Shown: in pieces, positions 7,317 to 12,990 of the stretch
Position numbering within the stretch: position 1 is the first letter of the stretch
Layout of the letters: each line of letters opens with the position of its first letter
Source of the DNA: Grammothele lineata
Taxonomy: Eukaryota > Basidiomycota > Agaricomycetes > Polyporales > Polyporaceae
Direction: 5' to 3'
Assembly: GCA_002150815.3 (NCBI GenBank)
Contig: NDFF03000321.1
Coordinates: 1-12,990, forward strand
Length of the DNA: 12,990 bases
Program-made: the position numbers and the translations under genes
The notes under the pieces: generated by a model
The model's database searches: none
Told to the model about the DNA's origin: nothing
The model's input: the letters and a program-made list of their open reading frames with translations, nothing else

Positions 7317-8132
7317 ATGTCCGGACACTTCCCCATTCGCACCCGCCAGCAGACCCGCGCCGTCGTCATCAACCTCGTCCAACTCCCCCGCCGCCACTTC
7401 GACATCCTCCGCGACAGGCTCATCGGCGAGGAGCACTACCTTGGCGACGTCCTCGACGTGGCCCGGGACGCGAACATGGCCGTCCACTATTCCCGCGAGT
7501 CCTTAGGGGCTGTCCGCTCCGCGATGGACGCCCTCCGCACCGCCGAGCTGAACCTGGTCCACCAGCAGGACCACCTCACCCTCTCCCTCGAAACCATCGT
7601 CGACCACGTCCACGGCCATGTTCCCCACGTCCACGCCGGCACCTACCACAACCTCCTCGATCCACAACAGCTCGCGGCAGCCAGAGCTGCCATCCCCGCC
7701 AACGACGTCAACGTCCATCCTCACCCGGTCCCCGCTCCTCCAGTCCCTCCTCAGATCCCGCATCTCTCGAACCCTCCGCCACGCATCGCCCAGATGGCCC
7801 GCCGTGGCCGCCACTTCGCCGGCCGAAGGAGCAACACGAGCAGCTCCTCCTCTCGCCAGTCCCGGCAGAGCCAGCGCTCTGCCCGCATCGCATACCCGTC
7901 CACCAGCCAGGCGCCCCCTGCCATCGCGAGCACCAGCCAGGTGTCTCCCCCCGTCACCAACCGCAGCTCGAGCCCTGGCTACGTAGGCCCCTACGAAGAC
8001 TTCTTGGAGATGCAGAAGGACAAGTACGGTGTGGACTCGGATGGAGAGATTCGCGTCGTCGACCGATGGGACGGCGAGGAGGTGGAAGACCCCATGGCAG
8101 GCGAAGGCTCGCCCGATGACGCTGAAGTCTGA
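7317..8132 (+). CDS. Third ORF of the retrotransposon, unknown function (271 aa)
   Basis: I do not recognise this protein. It starts at an ATG 69 bases after the pol stop and ends at TGA 8130-8132, just before a hairpin and the polypurine tract, so it belongs to the element. Residues about 1-95 are predicted helical with heptad-like leucine/valine spacing (possible coiled coil). Residues 97-111 form a histidine cluster (six His), a potential metal site. Then come a Pro-rich stretch (135-156), an Arg-rich segment (161-171, possible nuclear signal) and a Ser/Arg/Gln-rich part with a duplicated STSQ block. An acidic, ordered-looking tail (222-271) closes it. No transmembrane segment or signal peptide is seen, so it is not an envelope protein. 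Third codon positions are overwhelmingly C or G, unlike gag and pol. Expression could be by reinitiation or a spliced mRNA; neither is shown. Confidence 0.7.
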   Translation: MSGHFPIRTRQQTRAVVINLVQLPRRHFDILRDRLIGEEHYLGDVLDVARDANMAVHYSRESLGAVRSAMDALRTAELNLVHQQDHLTLSLETIVDHVHGHVPHVHAGTYHNLLDPQQLAAARAAIPANDVNVHPHPVPAPPVPPQIPHLSNPPPRIAQMARRGRHFAGRRSNTSSSSSRQSRQSQRSARIAYPSTSQAPPAIASTSQVSPPVTNRSSSPGYVGPYEDFLEMQKDKYGVDSDGEIRVVDRWDGEEVEDPMAGEGSPDDAEV

Positions 8133-8151
8133 GACGCTACAGGGTAGCGTC
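8133..8151 (+). other. Perfect stem-loop between third ORF stop and polypurine tract
   Basis: GACGCTAC (8133-8140), loop AGG, GTAGCGTC (8144-8151): an 8-bp perfect stem. Its first base follows the TGA of the third ORF and its last base abuts the purine-rich tract. It might help define the polypurine tract for plus-strand priming, or act in RNA packaging or stability. The role is inference. Confidence 0.6.
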
Positions 8152-8169
8152 GGGATAGAACGGGGGTAA
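8152..8169 (+). promoter_or_regulatory. Polypurine tract (plus-strand primer)
   Basis: A purine-rich run GGGATAGAACGGGGGTAA directly precedes the TG of the 3' LTR, the expected place for the RNase H-resistant plus-strand primer. It is interrupted by a C and a T. The bases TAA before TGTTAC mirror TTA after GTAACA at the 5' LTR, giving a 9-base inverted match at the two internal LTR borders. Confidence 0.6.
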
Positions 8170-8586
8170 TGTTACAACATTCCTGCCCGGTATTTTCTTT
8201 TTCCTTTCCTGTTCCTCAATGAGCGCAACCTCTGTACCATTCGGTCCCGCGGCGATTCAACATCGCTATTGTACGTACGACTCATTGTGACTCACTTGGA
8301 GTCATCGTCTCGCGCCCCTGTCTCTATTGTCTAGGACTCTCTCGCGATTGTCCATAGTTATTGTCCTCATGTACTTATATAGCTTGGGTCTTCCTGAGGG
8401 CATTCCTCAGTTTGACCTCCTTTTCCAATCGAGGCCTCTCTCCCCATAGAACCCCCGTGTGTCGCTCGCCCTCTACCACAGTGCTCGACTTCGCCTCTTC
8501 GGCGTACGTCCTCCTAGACCCCTCGACCCTCGACCGCGTGCGCACAACGTACGTCCATAGGCGCCCGCGCTGGCCTCGGCGTAACA
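8170..8586 (+). repeat. 3' LTR (417 bp)
   Basis: It is identical in length to the 5' LTR with one substitution found (C at 8556, T at 1743). The TATA box is at 8376-8381. Read on the minus strand, the KDZ frame runs into this LTR in frame, so an unspliced KDZ transcript would end in LTR-derived residues. Confidence 0.97.
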
Positions 8587-8591
8587 GATAC
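8587..8591. repeat. Target-site duplication GATAC, right copy
   Basis: It directly follows the terminal CA of the 3' LTR and is identical to 1352-1356. Confidence 0.95.
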
Positions 8592-9600
8592 TCCTCCCTG
8601 TACTCCTTGATTTCCTCGTTGGTGTTGGCGAGGCTCTTGCCGTTACGGGTCTTCGAGATCTGCCCAAACGTCCCGGCAGTTTGCTGCCAGAGGAAAGACT
8701 TCAGACCAAGCTTGAGACGTACACCGGCAAGGGCCTCGCCGAGTTGCACACGCTGAATTTCTCGCTCCGCAGCTACCGCGGCAGAACACTCGGGATCGTT
8801 GAGGACCTCGGGGGGATATGTGCTTGGCCAAGGAAGTACGACGTTGGCGACGTCGCATTCGTCCTCGTAGAAGGGTGGCCATTGTGCGTCGGGGTACTTC
8901 TTTTGTAGCCGCGAGATCGTGTCGCCCATGAGACTGTTGTGGTTTTCCATCCAGCACGCGATCTTCGCGTCTGTCTTCTCGCGGGCTTCGTCGATGACGT
9001 CCCCATTGTCGTCATAACCATTGCTGTCGTTGTCGTCCAAATCCAAATCGCCCATCGTCTTCGACGTTTTGAGTGCTCCCCTAGCAGGGATGTCAGTGAA
9101 CGTGAATGAAGTACACGGTCAGGAGTACTCACTGATCACACTCGATGTCTAGGGCTTGCAAGTATAGGCCGGTGAGCGACGTAACGGTCGGGCCAGTGGC
9201 CTTGCCCAACACAGTCTGACGGCATTTACGCGGGTTGTCGACCTTGATCTCAACATGCTTGTACTTCTTCTTCAGGTCCTTGAGCGTCGGCTCTGCGAAG
9301 CGTGTCAGCGAGGAGGTCGCGATGCGGCTTTTCTACGCACCTTTACCACCATCTGGTTCGTACGGATTTTTGATCTTCTTGCGGTCGACGGTGGGGTCGT
9401 CGAGCTGCGCTTGAAATACCTTCTCCCGCTCCTTCCAGGCGTCGAGTGGGAGCGAGCGTGCTGTGACTGATTCCTCGAGCTGTTCAAGCTCTGCCTTGCT
9501 TTTGCCGGACCATTCGCACGCAGTCTGCCACAGCTTCATGATCCTCTTGTCTGCGAATCAATGTAAGTATCACGAAACATCTTCGCAGAAGATAACTCAC

Positions 9601-9989
9601 TGATGCTGAACGTCTTGGTCGTGTTGATGTCCCCGTAATGCATGTTCAGGGTATCCTGACGGTGACCGCCCGTCATCTCCCGGATAAAACACCCGATGGG
9701 ATACATGATGCCCCACCGACGTTTGGGCTCTTCACCGTCCGTCATACCCACTCCAGGCGTGTAGTAGACCGAGTTAAGATAACGACAATTGCCATTGTGG
9801 GCAGGGGCGTGGAACTTGGGAATGAGCCGGCGGATGGCTGGCCACACCTTGGGCAGCCCGATCATCTTCGCTAGACGTATGAGCCAATTCACAGCATAGA
9901 TGCAGTTCACGTCATACGAAAAGAAGAACAAAAGGAGAGCCATCCAGGTAGATACCGCATTGATGGTGACAAAGTCAACATCGGCGTTC
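9601..9989 (-). other. KDZ transposase catalytic-core exon
   Basis: The exon has a one-base phase at each end and no stop. It holds the best-conserved KDZ motifs in order: a hydrophobic strand ending SYDV-N-C, then PKFHAPAH with a following Cys, then TPGVGMTDGE, KRRWG, and EMTGGHRQDTLNMHYGD. The acidic residues in SYD and TDGE are the likely metal-binding catalytic residues of this RNase H-like transposase. They are intact, although translation should end upstream at the TGA near 10411. Confidence 0.8.
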
Positions 9990-10643
9990 CTGGAGCAAGT
10001 GATCAGTACACAGCACGTTACGCGGAGAAAGCGACATACGTTTCGCCCTTTTCGATGTCGACAGTGCCGCACGGGAGCGCATAGCCATGACGCGCGCAAA
10101 CTACGGTGATAAGGCCGGATTTCTTCTTGCCGTCGTAGCGTCCTGCTTTGATGGTACTCGTAGCCTTGAAATCGCTGCAGATGCCCGTCTTTCGAGTGAT
10201 GAGAGCAGTTACTGGGGGGAACGCGAGCGAACTCACCTCTTTATTGACGTCCTTGTCCTTCTTGTGCCTCTTCTTGTAGTCTTTGTGCTTCTGGTTGTTG
10301 ACGAAGTAAGCGGCGCCGTCAAGAAGGGACGGGTCCTCTTCGTCGAGCTTCTTATCGTGCTGGCACAGCACAAAATTACCGTCTTTGGCGATGAACAGAG
10401 CGTCCTTGTATCACTTGTCTGCTGGTCGATCCTTCCAGTCCGGGTCCATGTTGATGCCAGGTTGCGGACAAGCGGGGCATCGAACGGCAGTCGAGCCCGC
10501 ACGCAGTTTCTCCTTCGGCTCTAGACCAGAACGCCGCAAAGTGCTCAGATAGGACCACTGACGGTGGGCGGTCATTAATTCCCGGTAGTGGTTCTTGAAA
10601 CGAAGGTCAATCGGACGTAAGATGACAAAAACGCGCGACTCAC

Positions 10644-11243
10644 AGGCACCTCGTCTGAGAACGCGAAATTGGTCAAACGGCGCAGTGTCTTCCAGAAGTC
10701 TTGGGCGGAGGTCTTAGCCTGAAGGGCGAGGCGGTTATAAAACCGCAGGCACAGCGCGGTGAAGACGGTTTGGGTTCTCTGGAACGTGGCTGGCCAGAGC
10801 CCAACACCCCATAGCTGCACAGGGTGCTCTTGCGCAGTTCTCGGGCAATGGCAGTACTGTACGTTGAGCTCCTGGACGCCAGTGGTGTCGACTACTGTGA
10901 GGCGAGATTGCTTGGCCTTTGCTTTGGTGTCCGTGTTGGGGCAGCGCCGACCGCCGTGGCCAAGCTCAACTACGAGCCCGAGCTTGCTTAGGGGATGAGG
11001 AACGAAGTAGGAGCCGTTCCAACGCTCGATGCGATGGAATGGAGTGCGGGAATGGAAGCCCACCGCGCATGGAGCGCAGAACAGAGGGCGGTGAAGACAG
11101 TCGGGGCAGCGATAATATGCAGGCCACTCGTGACATTCTGGACAACGTTTTCCAATGTTGGGGTCGACCTCGTGGCGGTACAACACGTTGAGTAGCTTTT
11201 GAGCCCAATTTTGGACGAAGTCTCGCATCATCTTGCTAGGAGG
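10644..11243 (-). other. CxC2-like cysteine cluster exon of the KDZ gene
   Basis: This 200-codon exon carries the zinc-binding cluster known from fungal KDZ transposases (CxC2-like). Cys pairs lie at predicted residues 185/188, 197/200 and 207/210, followed by His residues and the conserved HRIERWNG and TVVD...V...CHC blocks. The second half (PATFQRTQTVFT ... KTSAQDFWKTLRRLT) matches the family's region linking the cluster to the core. It contains no stop. This cluster is thought to bind DNA or chromatin; that role is from the family, not shown here. Confidence 0.85.
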
Positions 11244-11744
11244 CTAATACCAATGTTAATCGCGTCGACAGTAGCTGAGTGGTCAACGTACGATGGTGTT
11301 GTTGGCTTCCGCCGGCTTCTTCCCATTCTTTCCAGTCTCCTTCGAGGTGCTTGTTGTAGTCTTCGTGCGGGTGGTAGCAGAAGCGGGGGGCGCAGTGGAC
11401 GTGCTAGCGGCATGTGATGTCGACTCATGGGCAGTCTCCAAAGGCGTCTCCAGGCTTGAAGATGCAGCGAGATCTGCCGTGTCGATATCCATCGCGAAGT
11501 CGTCCATCGTGAAGTCGTCAGATGGGCCAGAAGCGCCAGGTTGAAGTTCGGAAGGGGGCGGTGGCATCGGGGGGAAGTCTTTTGAAATGCCGGTCTTCGT
11601 CGGTGAGAGGTAGTGGGTGGTTGAGCCCGTTGAGCGAACGGCCTCCGTAGGCAGACCTACTGCAAGGGCTTTGCCTGGATCGCGAACGAATTTAGGCCGA
11701 GCGCGACCGGGCTTGGGTGGTCGCTTCCGTCCAGGACCCGACAT

Positions 11745-12307
11745 CGTGAGCTGGCGGGACAGGTGGGAGACGATGTGGATGAGGAAAAAGGTCGTAGAGC
11801 CACTCGTCAGCAGAGCGCGTCGCGACTTTCATAGGTTGGGGCGCCAGGGCCACTGCGTCGAGACAAAGACCGGGCACAATGAGAGAGCGGTCGGACCTAG
11901 GACGCCGAGGCCCGGAGAATACGCGCAGTAGCGTGCGCGCGAGTCCATTCGCCGGTCAGATGAGGCAACGAGGGACAGCTTGACGGGCTGTAAAGCCATA
12001 GGCCTGGGGGGGATCAGTACCCGGCTTCGACATCTCAACTGCAGAAGCAGGAGCGTGATCGAGATACCTCCCGCAAATGAAGACCGAATGGCGTTCATCG
12101 CAGGGAGGGCCAGTGTGCTAGACCAGGGCGAGACGTGGGGGAGATGTAGGGGACGTGTCTTGCTGGGATGCCGATGATGTGTGAAAGAAGAGAGTAACAA
12201 CTTACCGTAGTGCCCATGACCATTTCTCGACCTGTATTCTCCGTCTCCGGCATGCGGGTGTAAGGCGTGTCGCTGTGCGAGGAAACGTTGAGGACGACTT
12301 AACTTGT
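11745..12307. other. 5' flank of the KDZ gene, no confident gene
   Basis: This is the region upstream of the KDZ start. On the minus strand there is an ATG at 12223-12221 in good context (GAGAA before, G after), followed after six codons by a strong splice donor GTAAGT (from 12205). An acceptor-like CCGCCAG ends at 11751 and is in phase with the ATG at 11744. A short first exon and a long intron (about 450 bp) are thus possible, but the length is unlike the other introns. No recognisable protein is encoded. Confidence 0.35.
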
Positions 12308-12357
12308 AGAGAAGAGGCAGAGGCAGAGGTGGAGGTAGAGGTGGAGGTGGAAGAAAG
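12308..12357. repeat. Purine-rich imperfect 6-bp repeat (GAGGCA/GAGGTG/GAGGTA)
   Basis: About 50 bp of nearly pure purine built from GAGGNR hexamers; the minus strand is correspondingly CT-rich. On the KDZ coding strand it lies about 85 bp upstream of the alternative ATG at 12223. Pyrimidine-rich tracts are common in fungal promoters, so a promoter role is possible. Confidence 0.6.
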
Positions 12358-12442
12358 ACGCTGTATCGCAGAGGACGTACAGCGCTCAGAGCATGCGGTA
12401 GGGCGCCCAGGGCGCTCACGCTCGTAGACGCGGTCAACGTGC

Positions 12443-12538
12443 CGGCGGCCGGACTGCCCGACTCTCCACGAGTCGGCGCGGTGGACGCATCGGCGGCCGG
12501 ACCGCTTGACTCGTAGAGAGACGGCGCGCAGGTGTTAG
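12443..12538. repeat. Imperfect 48-bp direct repeat, two units
   Basis: Units start at 12443 and 12491. The first 12 bases (CGGCGGCCGGAC) are identical, and the remainder shares GACTC and CGGCGCG blocks. Unit 1 contains a small inverted repeat GACTC-TCCAC-GAGTC. Part of the motif (CTCGTAGACGCGG) also occurs just before, at 12421. Function unknown; in a transposon setting subterminal repeats are possible. Confidence 0.5.
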
Positions 12539-12670
12539 CTGTCGAGTGCCGCCCGTCGAGCGACGCCGAGCACGACGCCGCGCGTCATCTTGGTTCAAAA
12601 CCTCCACATCGGCCTCCCCTCAGCCTCCAGTACTCTCACCTGAGCCGTCCCTGTAGGATTTTTACGTCGG

Positions 12671-12763
12671 CTGCAGCAATACCTGCAAGGCACACTGCAG
12701 TGGCCTCAGGAAAGCCTGCAACCAGACTTTCCTGCAGACAACACGTCGCAGCTGCTTCCTGCA
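12671..12763. repeat. Cluster of CTGCA motifs
   Basis: Six CTGCA copies in 93 bp start at 12671, 12683, 12695, 12716, 12732 and 12759. They include CACTGCAGTG (12693-12702), a 10-bp palindrome, and the inverted pair GGAAAG (12709-12714) / CTTTCC (12727-12732). Spacing is less regular than in the ATCTAGAT array. Nothing else is recognised between 12539 and 12770. Confidence 0.45.
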
Positions 12764-12778
12764 AATAATGCGTTCTGA

Positions 12779-12793
12779 GCGCTTATTAAGCGC
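12779..12793. other. Palindrome GCGCTTA-T-TAAGCGC
   Basis: Seven bases are mirrored around a central T. A related TTAATAA occurs again at 12809-12815. It lies between the CTGCA cluster and the tRNA-like module. Possible protein site or hairpin; function unknown. Confidence 0.5.
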
Positions 12794-12819
12794 CCAAAAC
12801 ACCGCCACTTAATAATGGG

Positions 12820-12900
12820 TTGCACCTTATGGGATCCGAACCAAGGCCACGGAGGTGACCTAACTCAAGGCATGCCAGTGCTAATCACTACACCATGGGA
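12820..12900 (-). repeat. Degenerate tRNA-like module, possible SINE head
   Basis: On the minus strand, TGGTGTAGTGATTAGCAC (12895-12878) closely resembles a Pol III A box / D arm of Gln or Glu tRNA type, and GGTTCGGATCC (12842-12832) is a near-perfect B box / T arm. About 35 bases separate them, a normal spacing. The flanking bases do not form a 7-bp acceptor stem and the T stem pairs poorly, so it is not a functional tRNA. A tRNA-derived SINE or a tRNA relic fits better. I could not find its body end or target duplication. Confidence 0.5.
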
Positions 12901-12939
12901 CTGTTACTAGGTATGTAACTAATCTCCCCTTATCCCCTC

Positions 12940-12990
12940 CTTTTGCCCGGCTCCCGGGGACCTCCCGGGACCGGCTCCTGGCGCCCTCCC
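12940..12990. other. GC-rich end with repeated CTCCCGGG
   Basis: CCGGCTCC occurs at about 12948 and 12971, and CTCCCGGG at about 12951 and 12962; CCCGGG is palindromic. The window ends here. Nothing else can be said. Confidence 0.35.

Larger units (their letters stand above)
1357..8586 (+). mobile_element. Complete Ty3/gypsy chromodomain LTR retrotransposon, 7,230 bp
   Basis: The element has two 417-bp LTRs (TG...CA ends; terminal inverted repeat TGTTAC/GTAACA), a 5-bp target duplication, a self-complementary primer site, gag, pol in the -1 frame, an extra third ORF and a polypurine tract. Domain order is protease, RT, RNase H, integrase, chromodomain. Integrase after RNase H places it in Ty3/gypsy (Metaviridae), and the C-terminal chromodomain makes it a chromovirus. 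The predicted self-priming resembles the Tf1/sushi group. No stop or frameshift breaks the coding regions apart from the programmed gag-pol shift, and the LTRs differ at one base, so it looks recently inserted and possibly competent. It is antisense to the KDZ gene it interrupts. No envelope-like gene is seen. Confidence 0.97.
8587..11744 (-). pseudogene. KDZ-family transposase pseudogene, 5' part (CxC2 domain and catalytic core)
   Basis: This encodes a cut-and-paste DNA transposase of the Kyakuja-Dileera-Zisupton superfamily. Predicted exons: 11744-11292, 11243-10644, 10593-10237, 10188-10040, 9989-9601, 9550-9341, 9292-9133, 9080-8587, joined by seven GT-AG introns of 48-52 bp with consistent phases. 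With the 3' part the coding length is 3,570 nt (about 1,189 residues). Exon 1 encodes a basic then Ser/Thr-rich head. Exon 2 holds the CxC2 cluster (CPEC, CPDC, CAPC, then H residues, HRIERWNG, LGH, TVVDTTGVQELNV, CHC). Exon 5 holds the KDZ core: SYDV (D at 9911-9913), PKFHAPAH, TPGVGMTDGE (D at 9737-9739, E at 9731-9733). A TGA at 10411-10413 interrupts exon 3 at residue 412, where TGG would fit the family, removing the core. The retrotransposon breaks codon 938. Exon borders are my inference. Confidence 0.85.

Noticed and set aside
7317..8132. Envelope gene of an errantivirus-like element
   Set aside because: No signal peptide, transmembrane segment or Cys-rich ectodomain is seen; the protein is hydrophilic.
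11829..12437. 202-codon minus-strand open frame upstream of KDZ
   Set aside because: Low-complexity Pro/Leu/Ser/Arg composition derived from a CT-rich repeat, no recognisable motif, and it runs across a strong splice donor.
12820..12900. Functional tRNA gene
   Set aside because: The acceptor stem cannot form and the T stem has mismatches, despite good A and B boxes.

Overview
This looks like nuclear DNA from a filamentous basidiomycete, probably an agaricomycete mushroom-type fungus. The evidence is a KDZ (Kyakuja-Dileera-Zisupton) transposase gene with a CxC2 cysteine cluster, a type strongly expanded in such genomes; very short GT-AG introns of 48-59 bp; and a chromodomain Ty3/gypsy retrotransposon. 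I see no ordinary host gene. The window is a nest of transposable elements.

Layout. Bases 1-402 hold an array of the palindrome ATCTAGAT, repeated about every 44 bp. A KDZ transposase pseudogene lies on the minus strand from 11744 down to 483. It is split by a complete, apparently young Ty3/gypsy retrotransposon on the plus strand (1357-8586, 7,230 bp). The retrotransposon has 417-bp LTRs that differ at one base and a perfect 5-bp target duplication GATAC (1352-1356 and 8587-8591). Removing the element and one copy of the duplication puts the two KDZ halves back in frame. The KDZ gene also has two in-frame stops, so it appears dead for more than one reason. From 11745 to the end there is non-coding sequence: a possible promoter with a pyrimidine-rich tract, a 48-bp direct repeat, a cluster of CTGCA motifs, a palindrome, and a degenerate tRNA-like module with Pol III A and B boxes.

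The retrotransposon is the richest part. Its U3 has three Gcn4/AP-1-like sites one helical turn apart, then a TATA box. A stretch about 33 bp after the TATA box is exactly complementary over 10 bases to the primer-binding site just after the 5' LTR, which indicates Tf1-type self-priming rather than tRNA priming. The roughly 917-nt leader from that predicted start to the gag ATG has no ATG in any frame, yet it carries a 245-codon open frame in phase with gag. That frame contains a CTG in perfect Kozak context, suggesting a second, N-terminally extended Gag. Gag ends on a canonical -1 slippery heptamer (G GGT TTT TGA), followed 6 nt later by a bulged 10-bp hairpin, and Pol is in the -1 frame. 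Pol carries protease, RT, RNase H, integrase and a chromodomain with its aromatic cage. A third, unrecognised ORF (271 aa, different codon use) follows Pol, and a perfect hairpin sits exactly between its stop codon and the polypurine tract.

All calls come from reading the sequence. No database search was possible. Exon borders were set by GT-AG signals, reading-frame continuity and resemblance to KDZ family motifs.
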